Positions 5,877 to 12,849 of a stretch of 12,849 nt of DNA are shown piece by piece. Below the pieces are notes generated by a model. The model did not search any database and was not told where the DNA came from. It saw only the letters and a program-made list of their open reading frames with translations. The DNA is taken from positions 1 to 12,849 of the forward strand of contig CALEZT010000025.1 in the NCBI GenBank assembly GCA_937927975.1, written 5' to 3'. The DNA comes from an uncultured Phycisphaerales bacterium (lineage in GTDB: Bacteria; Planctomycetota; Phycisphaerae; Sedimentisphaerales; Anaerobacaceae). The first letter of the stretch is position 1. Every line of letters begins with the position of its first letter. The position numbers and the translations under genes are program-made.

Positions 5877-8689
5877 GCGGGGATCCTTTTCCGGCGTTTG
5901 CGGATCTGTCTGGCCCACGACCGAAGCAAGTCGGCCTGCTGAAGAGACTCTTCAACGGCCGTTGTATCGATAAGATCAAGGAGCTTGTCGGTGACCGGGT
6001 CCTGGAGCTTTGCCTTCATCTCGGCGAGCCTGGTTGTGATCTGCGGTTCCGAGTGGACCAGCTGGCTGGCGAAGTAGGACTCGGCAAAGACCAACTGCCG
6101 AAATCGGGGTTGCAGCCCTTCCGAGACTGTTTTGGCGTCTACGCCGAGCTGCCATTCTTCCCCGGTGGAACTGCGGAAGGCGAAATGGCCTCCGGCATCC
6201 ACAGTCAACAATCCTGCCGTGATGGCCTTGGCCAACACACGCCGGAACTGTCGGGGGGTAGGGTTCGGTCCCACTCCGATCGCGCTGACCGGGTCAGCGG
6301 CACGGTCAACAAGCCGGCTCCAGTTCTCGTAGGTGTCCTCGATGCCGAGTCGATGGATGAACTGCGTCAGAGAAATCTCGCCGCGCAGCTGAGCCATGCT
6401 GAAAGTCTCCGGGTCAGCGGGATGGACGGCCACCTGCCATTTGCCGGCCTTGTGGTCGATGCTCTCAAGCCGGCGACGCATCCACTCGGCTTGGTCTTGC
6501 GAAGGCACATTGGCGGCCTTGACCCATGCCACGGGCTTATTGACCTCCCCCTCAATGAACAACCGGCCTTCGCACTGGCTGATCAATTCGGCGATGATGG
6601 ACTTCTGGGTATTCTCATCGGGATAGACCCTCAGGAATTCAACGAGTGCGTTGGTGTTCTCCAGGCCGGCCTCGAACACGGGCCGGCAGACCTCCATCAG
6701 GCATTTCTCCACCTGTGGACAAGAAGCTCCCACGAGAACATCGAGGCCTCCGTGCTTCTGGAGGAATAGACTGCGCAGTTGACCGGCAAAGCTCTCCATC
6801 CCGCCGCTGCGGGCCAAGTGCTCGGCAAAGTACATCGCGACGTAGGCTTCTGTGACGATCTCCAGGCCGACGGCCGGGTCTTCGACAGTCCGCTCATTGG
6901 CCTTGTGGCGCGCCATATTGCCGCAATGCGGGACGAGTTCAACAAGGTTCTGGCGAGTGGCCACAAGCTCAGCGAGCCTTTGCTCCACGAGATCATGGAG
7001 TGGGGCGAGCACGTTGTCGTTGGCGACCGTGCCGGCTTCCATCTGGAGTTGATAGTTGATGGCGGCGCGACCTGATTCCTCCAATGTCGCGTTGATGGCT
7101 CGGATCGCCTGGAAGCTCATCGACCGTCGGACCGGCCCCTGTTCGGCGAGCTCCTGGAGCTGTTCAGAAGCCTCGGCCAGGGCGTGTTCGTGCGAGGTGA
7201 GGAATTCCTGGATCTCGGTCGTCTTGGCGGCGATCGCCTGTCGGGAGCGGTCCAAGATCGATTGCACGCCCTGGAGCAGTATGACTGCCTCCGAGAGACC
7301 TTGGGGCTGTCGCAGGATCTGGTCCAGTCGTCGACTGATCGCGTCTTCCGCGGCCTCGACCATCCTTTGGGCCTTGCCAGCCATTTGGGGATGATGAATC
7401 GAACGGATCTCATCACGGATCACGGGGATCCTCTCGCACAGGGCGTTGCCTCTTTCAATGCCTCTGGTCCCGGCAACCGCGTTGACGAGGTCCTGCTCGG
7501 CCCTCCCGTAGACGGAATCCCCGGCCAGTTCCTCGGGACGGCTCACAGCGGCAGTCAACTGGTTCTCTTCGTCCGACTCGATCAGATTGGCGGCGGCAGC
7601 CAGGGAGGCGGTCTCCCTGATGACCCGTTCGCGGTCACTCTCAGCCAAGAACCTCTCCGCCAGCATCTCTGCCGCGCGGTACGCCAGGGAATCCAGCAGC
7701 CGGGACTTGTTCCAGTGGATAGAGGCCGTCGAGGCCGTGTAGACGCACAGGGGATCCTCGAATTCGCCGTAACCCCAATGGGCGATGTCCGGCTCCCGTT
7801 CCTGCATGTCGGCGCCGGCGGGCGTATTCCACACGAACTGCTGCAGATGGGCCTGATGGTGGGTCAGTCCCTTGAGGCTGCCGATGGCGCCGCTATTGTT
7901 CATGTTGGAGAAGACCCTCACGTGATCGAAAGGAACCGGCAGGACGCGCTGGGTATCAGGGTCCACAGAGGCCCCGGTGGCCTGTGCCTGGAGGGACTTG
8001 TAGAGCAGAAACTGGTTCATTCGACCCTGCTGGCTGTCATGCATCTGCAGACTGCCCAAGGCCAGCAGCTCGGGGACGATCTTCACCTCGACACCTCCGG
8101 CCTGTGCGCACGGGAGGATGCCTTCGGTAACAAACCATACGAGGGAGCCACTGCCCATGCCCCCTACGGTCGAGGTGATGATGTGAATGGGCACGCGGAG
8201 GTTTCCGCCACCGACGTTCTCACCATGACTGGCTGACCCCAGCCTGATTTCGTATCCGATGGCTTCCTGAATGCGCTGATACAGGTAGTTGTTGAAGTCT
8301 CCTGCGTTCACTCTGATCCGCTCGTTGCCTTCGCGGGGAATACCGCCTGCGCCGTCGTTGTCAGGGACCTGAGACTGGCGTCTCGATTCATCGGCCGGCT
8401 GCATCAAGCCCTTTTCTATGGCTCGTTCCAGGGAAGCCTGCCCTTTGGGCTTGTCGGCGGGGACGTGGACGTCGCCGGGCAACAGGTAGGCGCCGTCGGA
8501 AGAGCCTGCCAAGTCCGCCCGCGACTGCAGCCGTGTATCAAAGAAGAGACGCCTGACATACAGGGGCGTATGCTTCGATTTGGATGCCAGCCCGTTGTAG
8601 GCGGCGGCAGCCGCCTCACCCGTTGAGCCGGCTATCACCTCGATCCGGAACCTCGTGGACCGCTTTCCGTTACTCTCTGGTCTGACCAT
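5873..8689 (-). CDS. Tubulin/FtsZ-superfamily GTPase-like protein (Tubulin_2 type)
   Basis: 938 residues, far longer than FtsZ or TubZ. Residues 14-34 (FRIEVIAGSTGEAAAAAYNGL) match the first nucleotide loop and helix, YVRRLFFDTR (44-53) fits the second strand, and IITSTVGGMGSGSLVWFV (170-187) is the tubulin phosphate-binding signature GGGTGSG, with the first Gly replaced by Val. About 220 more residues complete the GTPase part. The region around 400-600 is predominantly helical with heptad-like stretches, then come a further helical region and a C-terminal part. It probably forms GTP-dependent polymers. AAGGAG lies 8 nt before the ATG, which overlaps the end of the vWA gene by 20 nt. The tubulin-like plus vWA pair matches a context proposed for membrane remodelling. 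No close match to plasmid TubZ is evident. Confidence 0.75.
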   Translation of the reverse strand: MVRPESNGKRSTRFRIEVIAGSTGEAAAAAYNGLASKSKHTPLYVRRLFFDTRLQSRADLAGSSDGAYLLPGDVHVPADKPKGQASLERAIEKGLMQPADESRRQSQVPDNDGAGGIPREGNERIRVNAGDFNNYLYQRIQEAIGYEIRLGSASHGENVGGGNLRVPIHIITSTVGGMGSGSLVWFVTEGILPCAQAGGVEVKIVPELLALGSLQMHDSQQGRMNQFLLYKSLQAQATGASVDPDTQRVLPVPFDHVRVFSNMNNSGAIGSLKGLTHHQAHLQQFVWNTPAGADMQEREPDIAHWGYGEFEDPLCVYTASTASIHWNKSRLLDSLAYRAAEMLAERFLAESDRERVIRETASLAAAANLIESDEENQLTAAVSRPEELAGDSVYGRAEQDLVNAVAGTRGIERGNALCERIPVIRDEIRSIHHPQMAGKAQRMVEAAEDAISRRLDQILRQPQGLSEAVILLQGVQSILDRSRQAIAAKTTEIQEFLTSHEHALAEASEQLQELAEQGPVRRSMSFQAIRAINATLEESGRAAINYQLQMEAGTVANDNVLAPLHDLVEQRLAELVATRQNLVELVPHCGNMARHKANERTVEDPAVGLEIVTEAYVAMYFAEHLARSGGMESFAGQLRSLFLQKHGGLDVLVGASCPQVEKCLMEVCRPVFEAGLENTNALVEFLRVYPDENTQKSIIAELISQCEGRLFIEGEVNKPVAWVKAANVPSQDQAEWMRRRLESIDHKAGKWQVAVHPADPETFSMAQLRGEISLTQFIHRLGIEDTYENWSRLVDRAADPVSAIGVGPNPTPRQFRRVLAKAITAGLLTVDAGGHFAFRSSTGEEWQLGVDAKTVSEGLQPRFRQLVFAESYFASQLVHSEPQITTRLAEMKAKLQDPVTDKLLDLIDTTAVEESLQQADLLRSWARQIRKRRKRIPA

Positions 8690-10190
8690 GGTTTACACTC
8701 CTTTCGCCTGCGATCTGATTGTCGGGTCCCCGTGTGAATAGATGCAGTCTGACGTTTTCGGCCAGTTCGATGGTGGAGGGCAGAACCACCGCTCGTTTGG
8801 CCTTCCGCTCGACGGACAGACCGCCGATGGTGATGGGCTTGGTGTGGAGGTTCTGCAGCATGAGTCTCCCCGCCTTTTGGTAAAGACGCAGGTGGCGGTC
8901 GCTGATGCCTTTCTCGGTGATTCGCAGTAAGTTCTTGACCCCGCTACCGACATAGAGTGGCCGCAGCCGGCTGAGTCTGCCCAACTTGCGAGTCTGGCCA
9001 TTGATCTCGGCCTCAAGCACGTCGTCATCGCCCGAACGCTTCTTCTTGAGGCAACTCTGGAGTCGCTGGCGGATCTGCCCCGCTCGCCGGCTATCACGGG
9101 CGAACATGTAGCCGATCACCGTCACAGGGACTGCACAGATCCCGCCGACGAGCCAAGGCCAGATGTGGCCAAATAAACGTCCCACTCGTGCCCAAAACGG
9201 CTGCTTCGGTTCGGAGTCCGCCTCCTTCATGTCATCCTCACCGGACTTCGCTATGTCCGGCGGACGATTCACGTCCTCAGGGACGCTGGGAGCAACCGAT
9301 CCCCCTTTCTCGGTGGGCGTTGTGGCCGGTCCTCCGCCCCCAGACGCAGACGACGTGGCGGTATCCGACGCTCGAGGAAAGGGACCGACGACCGTATCAA
9401 TCCGTGTACTGATGTTGTAGCCGGACATCTCCACCCGCCCTTGGGCGGGGCTGGAGTCCTGTGGCTTGTCATGGATTTCCTTGGACCCACTCCGGAACGA
9501 AGAGGTCAACTGCTCCGGCGGCTGCTGTTCGGTCTGCCCCCCATCTTCGGGAGGCGGAGTCGGGGTAGCTTCTGTCCTCGCCAACCATAACCCCGGGTTG
9601 GCCTCGTTGATGAGGGAACATGTCAATCGTCCCCTATTGGCCCCCAGGAGGATGTCCTTCGAGGTATCTCGCGTGCCCACCATGTAGAGCGACCATCCCC
9701 GTTCCTGGTACCGGTCTGCGACCGTCAAAATGCGACGGGCCTGCGTGCTGTTCACCTGGCCGTCACTGAGAACAATCGTTGCGACTCTTGCGATCTGCTT
9801 CTTCGCGCAGAGTTCAGTAAGGCGTGTCACGGTTGTTTCCAGGGCGATGGCCACATCGGCGTCGGAAAGAAATCCAGCCTCAATCCGCGACAGGGCGTCA
9901 CAGAGTGCTTTGACCTCTGCCGCGTCCGCCTTCTTGACCGTGTGCGCCAGAGCGATGGTACAGCGGCTGGGCTTTGCAGCGGCGATCTCAAGGTAGTCAC
10001 CCGGCTGGAGGACACTGATCGCCTGTCTTCCAAGCGTACGAAAGTCCCCTTCAAACCGGTCACATGACCACGACGTGTCCACGATGAGAGTCAAGGCGGT
10101 TGGCCCCCGGTCAACGGGCGGCGATTGGGCCAGGGAACAGGCCCCCGCAGCAAGTGACGCGACTGCTATTAGTACTGCTTGTGTCTTCAT
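8670..10190 (-). CDS. Exported vWA domain, TM helix and cytoplasmic FHA-like domain
   Basis: 506 residues. A signal peptide (1-21; MKTQAVLIAVASLAAGACSLA, cleavage after SLA likely; the Cys18 context is a poor lipobox) precedes a vWA domain (31-205) with MIDAS D38-x-S40-x-S42 and IVLSDG (D143). A 130-residue Pro/Ser/Thr/Gly-rich stalk leads to one TM helix (343-364), a basic stop-transfer region, and an FHA-like domain (395-486) with S430-D-R-H433. The usual FHA Gly-Arg is Gly-Ser, so phosphothreonine binding is uncertain. The vWA part should lie outside the membrane and the FHA part inside, fitting a signal-transmitting anchor for the cytoplasmic tubulin-like protein encoded next. AAGGAG lies 6 nt before the ATG. 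Confidence 0.85.
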   Translation of the reverse strand: MKTQAVLIAVASLAAGACSLAQSPPVDRGPTALTLIVDTSWSCDRFEGDFRTLGRQAISVLQPGDYLEIAAAKPSRCTIALAHTVKKADAAEVKALCDALSRIEAGFLSDADVAIALETTVTRLTELCAKKQIARVATIVLSDGQVNSTQARRILTVADRYQERGWSLYMVGTRDTSKDILLGANRGRLTCSLINEANPGLWLARTEATPTPPPEDGGQTEQQPPEQLTSSFRSGSKEIHDKPQDSSPAQGRVEMSGYNISTRIDTVVGPFPRASDTATSSASGGGGPATTPTEKGGSVAPSVPEDVNRPPDIAKSGEDDMKEADSEPKQPFWARVGRLFGHIWPWLVGGICAVPVTVIGYMFARDSRRAGQIRQRLQSCLKKKRSGDDDVLEAEINGQTRKLGRLSRLRPLYVGSGVKNLLRITEKGISDRHLRLYQKAGRLMLQNLHTKPITIGGLSVERKAKRAVVLPSTIELAENVRLHLFTRGPDNQIAGERSVNHGQTRE

Positions 10191-10254
10191 CGTCAGCTCC
10201 TTGAATAAGACGCCCTATTGAGTTATGGTTGAATACACTGTTATGGAATCCGGT

Positions 10255-10276
10255 TGCCGCCGTCTGTCGGGCGGCA
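10255..10276 (-). repeat. Intergenic hairpin upstream of the vWA gene
   Basis: TGCCGCC and GGCGGCA form a 7-bp stem with an 8-nt loop in the 100-bp gap between the 95-residue membrane gene and the vWA gene. No T run follows. It could mark an RNA processing site or partial attenuator; chance is possible. Confidence 0.3.
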
Positions 10277-10290
10277 GACCATTTCATCAA

Positions 10291-10578
10291 TCACTCCTCC
10301 ACCCAGATACGTTTGATCACGACTGCCCCAATGCAAGTCAGCCCAAGGCCGACGAGACGCGACATCCGCACTCTCTCTTCGCCTTCGATGTGGAACCGAT
10401 CCAGAATCTCCTCCCACGTGAGCGATGGTTGCGTGTTGTTGAGGATCCAGACCGCCAGGATGCAGACTCCCGGAACGAGCACGAGGCTCCAGCGGAACCT
10501 GCGGATTGGCCTCGCGGCTGGGGGATTGCTCTTGGCCTGCGCAATGGGTGGTTGGTAGTCCGTCGGTGACTTTGCCAT
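10291..10578 (-). CDS. Small two-TM membrane protein
   Basis: 95 residues, not recognised. A basic, proline-rich lead (MAKSPTDYQPP ... RPIRRFR) precedes a TM helix (about 30-46, WSLVLVPGVCILAVWIL), a polar loop with EEILDRFHIEGEERVRM, and a second hydrophobic helix near the end. The start is ambiguous: three ATGs lie at 10587, 10584 and 10578. AAAGGA is 10 nt before the last, 4 nt before the second and too close to the first, so the last is preferred. Both neighbours are membrane proteins. Confidence 0.7.
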   Translation of the reverse strand: MAKSPTDYQPPIAQAKSNPPAARPIRRFRWSLVLVPGVCILAVWILNNTQPSLTWEEILDRFHIEGEERVRMSRLVGLGLTCIGAVVIKRIWVEE

Positions 10579-10623
10579 GGTCATCATGTCCTTTCAGATT
10601 GATGCTCGGGTTGTGCATATCCG

Positions 10624-10827
10624 CTACTCATGATTCTGGTGGTTCCTGCCGAGATGCCACAGACCCCACAACGTGGTCAGAATTACGACAGCGCCGACAC
10701 AATCGTAAACGTTCGGTGGCATCCCCCCCATGAACGGGATCACGCACGCTATGGGGGCATCGAGGTGTAGGGCATTGATGAGGGTGGTGACTAGGATTAG
10801 GACCAGTAGCGTTTGGGCGGATTTCAC
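10624..10827 (-). CDS. Very small two-TM membrane protein (GTG start)
   Basis: 67 residues, not recognised. Hydrophobic segments at about 4-20 and 44-60 flank a short loop with IPFMGGMPPN; the C-terminus is polar with several His. The GTG start is supported by AAGGAG 8 nt upstream and by a GTGA overlap with the ATPase stop, indicating translational coupling to the ATPase. It may anchor the ATPase or the vWA protein at the membrane. Confidence 0.7.
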   Translation of the reverse strand: MKSAQTLLVLILVTTLINALHLDAPIACVIPFMGGMPPNVYDCVGAVVILTTLWGLWHLGRNHQNHE

Positions 10828-12848
10828 GGGTACAACTCCTTCATGTAGGTTTCCACCGCATCAAACCGGATGTTGTCGATGCAGAATAGTAGATCCGGTT
10901 CTGCCAGAATCTTGGCTCGGATGGCGTCCCTCCGGGACTTGACGGTGGTCACGAAGAGCAGCACGTCGACCGCGTGAGACTCAATGAAGGCCGCACGGAC
11001 GTGGCTGATGATATTGGAGTCACAATGTGCTATGACCTGAACGATATAGAGCTTGCCATCCTTTCTGAAGCATACATCGCCAAAGTGGTTGGTTCCGGGG
11101 ATCCGTGGCTCGATATCACAATCCTCGTAGCCTCTCCTTACTGAACACTCGGCGATCCAGTGCTGGGGATGACGGTGATCAATGGCACCCTTCCCACCTT
11201 TGGAGGGGGCGGGCTTCTGCAGGAAGGCCCAGCCTTTCTCGGTGATATCCTTCAATGTGAGGTTCGACTTGCCGAACCGTACCTGGGCAAACACCATGAA
11301 ACCGGTTTGCTCAAGTTCCTGTATGACAGCCAGTTGTGTTGCGGGGGAGACATTCCCGATTACTCTGAAAATGACGTGGGCGGGTGCAAAAATATACTCC
11401 GGCAAGGACGAGTAGTCTAGGAAGAGACGGGCCATCTTGCTCAGTTGCCGCGGGCTTGCTTTCTGCGAGGGTGGGCGCAGGGCCGTCCCACGGTGCTCCC
11501 GAATCAGGGCATCGATCTTTTCCCGAAGGCCCGGGATGTCTTTGAGAGTTCTGGCCGGCGTGTACGAATGTTGGTCGAATTTGTCAGGGCGGGCCATGGT
11601 GGAGGGAGGAACGTGGTCCGCCACGATCAGCATTCCATGGCGTGCAGGGCCCATCGCCTCCTTGTAGACGGCCTCTCCGCAGTCCAACGAGGCAATCAGT
11701 TGCCGGGTGTCCGTTTGTAGCAGGGTTCGGGCCGCCTCCTCGACAGAGGCAGGGTCGGACTGGTTCATGACGACATGATAGGTCATATTGGAGGTGATGT
11801 AGGGACTGCACTGCCCCAGGAAGGACAGCCCCAAGGCTACGAAGATTCCGAATTGCCGGCCCTGCTTGACGAGCCTTCCCAGTTCGTTGTACCCTTCCGG
11901 GAAGGCTTGGCCTGCGGTGCGTGTGCAGAATTGGTCCGACTCGTCAATGAGCAGGGCGAAATTGGTCTGCGGCGAGACCTCCCGCTTTACGAGTCGGGGG
12001 AACATCAACTGCAGAGCCAGTGAGTCGACCACAGTATGGCCCAGAAGTGGCGACAAGGTTGTGCAGTCAACGACAGCACACCGTCCCGGAAGAACGAGGT
12101 GCTTGATGATGTCGAAGCCCTGCTCCGCATCGAAGAGCCCTCCCGAGACACGAAGAAGGTAGTTGATCTTCTGCTGAGCCGTGCGAAGGTATTCCTCCTT
12201 ACTGGCGATGAGCTCTCTCGGCAGGATATCGAGCAACTCGGCGATCAAGCGCAGGCTGGGCATGGTGGGAAGTTCTGCCGGAGCGTCGCCGTTGAGCAGC
12301 TTGACGGCCAGCCGCAGGGTGGCAGCGACAGTCGCCTCGGCGAACTTGAAGTCACAGTGGGCGGCAAGGATCTTGGTGAACTCATTGATCCAGCTATCGA
12401 TGTACTGCGGACAGCCAGAAGGCGGGCCACAAGCGATGCGAAGACCATCCGCAGTACTGTAGTGATCCCAAAGGTCTCGGCCTAGACGATCGGGAACATC
12501 GGCGAAATCTCCCTTAAAATCGAGAACGAGCACGCTGATGAACCCCGGAGGATGCTGATGAATCCTGCCGCCATTGCGGGTAAGAGCGTCAAGCCCATCG
12601 ATCAGTTTTCTCAAGACGTTGCTTTTTCCCGATCCGGTCTGGCCGGCAACGATTAGGTGCCGCGGTCCGGAGAGCACCCGAACGCCGACACGGACGCCGG
12701 GCCTCTCCGCGAGCTCGCCGAGTTCGATGTCGAACTGTCCCAGCTCCGCTTGGTCGGGCGCGGGCGGAAGCGGGTTGAACCGTTTCTGCTGCTCCTCGAT
12801 CCAGGGCTTGATCTTCCGCAGCCATCGTTTGGCTTCCCGCGGCGTCAG
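10824..12848 (-). CDS. HerA/FtsK-like P-loop ATPase with degenerate nuclease-like C-terminus, 5' end outside window
   Basis: The frame is open to the right edge with no convincing start, so the N-terminus lies outside; 674 codons are seen. A helical lead reaches the strand pattern GVRVGVRVLSGPRHLIVAG. Walker A is GQTGSGKS (about 69-76 of the visible part), LVLDFKGDF (about 107) matches the HerA/VirB4/TraD class, and Walker B is FALLIDESDQF (D302, E303). KQGRQFGIFVALGLSFLGQ stands where family members have a TQ sensor, so that Gln seems moved or lost. The last 230 residues hold a winged-helix-like part and then FGDVCFRKDGKLYIVQVIA. This resembles a PD-(D/E)xK nuclease strand pair in which E-x-K has become Q-x-I. 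Likely a DNA-pumping motor at the membrane; it heads the visible operon. Confidence 0.85.
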   Translation of the reverse strand: MTPREAKRWLRKIKPWIEEQQKRFNPLPPAPDQAELGQFDIELGELAERPGVRVGVRVLSGPRHLIVAGQTGSGKSNVLRKLIDGLDALTRNGGRIHQHPPGFISVLVLDFKGDFADVPDRLGRDLWDHYSTADGLRIACGPPSGCPQYIDSWINEFTKILAAHCDFKFAEATVAATLRLAVKLLNGDAPAELPTMPSLRLIAELLDILPRELIASKEEYLRTAQQKINYLLRVSGGLFDAEQGFDIIKHLVLPGRCAVVDCTTLSPLLGHTVVDSLALQLMFPRLVKREVSPQTNFALLIDESDQFCTRTAGQAFPEGYNELGRLVKQGRQFGIFVALGLSFLGQCSPYITSNMTYHVVMNQSDPASVEEAARTLLQTDTRQLIASLDCGEAVYKEAMGPARHGMLIVADHVPPSTMARPDKFDQHSYTPARTLKDIPGLREKIDALIREHRGTALRPPSQKASPRQLSKMARLFLDYSSLPEYIFAPAHVIFRVIGNVSPATQLAVIQELEQTGFMVFAQVRFGKSNLTLKDITEKGWAFLQKPAPSKGGKGAIDHRHPQHWIAECSVRRGYEDCDIEPRIPGTNHFGDVCFRKDGKLYIVQVIAHCDSNIISHVRAAFIESHAVDVLLFVTTVKSRRDAIRAKILAEPDLLFCIDNIRFDAVETYMKELYP

Positions 12849-12849
12849 C

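Noticed and set aside
7184..8236. 350-codon plus-strand open frame
   Set aside because: Antisense shadow of the tubulin-like gene in GC-rich DNA; no motif in its translation.

Overview
This is a GC-rich bacterial window. A compact block of minus-strand genes has strong AAGGAG-type ribosome binding sites and several ATGA/GTGA stop-start overlaps. The phylum cannot be fixed from the sequence. A member of the Planctomycetota or a related lineage is plausible, but that is a guess.

Left end (1-645, plus strand): the 3' part of an MBOAT-family O-acyltransferase gene of the AlgI type, probably resident chromosome. Positions 646-1094 hold no convincing gene. At 1116-1140 on the minus strand lies a perfect tRNA/tmRNA T-arm plus acceptor 3' strand with no matching 5' half, flanked by a hairpin (1095-1113). 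A small excisionase-like helix-turn-helix gene follows at 1325-1543. Together these look like the edge of an integrated element whose body runs rightward through the rest of the window.

Second minus-strand unit (3105 to 1616): a two-TM membrane protein overlaps by ATGA a remarkable protein. That protein has the layout of an archaeo-eukaryotic primase (PriS-like core plus PriL-like four-cysteine domain), but both catalytic Asp of motif I are Arg.

Main minus-strand operon (12848, open at the right edge, to a strong terminator at 3260-3293). In transcription order: HerA/FtsK-like P-loop ATPase with a degenerate nuclease-like tail (5'-truncated by the window); two small membrane proteins; an exported vWA protein with one TM helix and a cytoplasmic FHA-like domain; a 938-residue tubulin/FtsZ-superfamily protein; an E1/ThiF-like protein with a four-cysteine zinc site; an unrecognised 100-residue protein; a four-TM protein; a 142-residue protein that may be OB-fold/DUF669-like; and a 92-residue protein of a widespread uncharacterised, perhaps ssDNA-binding, family.

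Interpretation: tubulin-like plus vWA gene pairs have been proposed as membrane-remodelling systems (Makarova and Koonin, 2010, from memory). Here the pair is combined with an E1-like enzyme, a HerA-like DNA pump, an inactivated primase and small possible ssDNA-binding proteins on a probable mobile element. I infer a membrane-anchored, GTP-polymer-based machine acting on DNA (segregation, transfer or defence). No E2, ubiquitin-like protein, JAB protease, relaxase or integrase is visible in the window.
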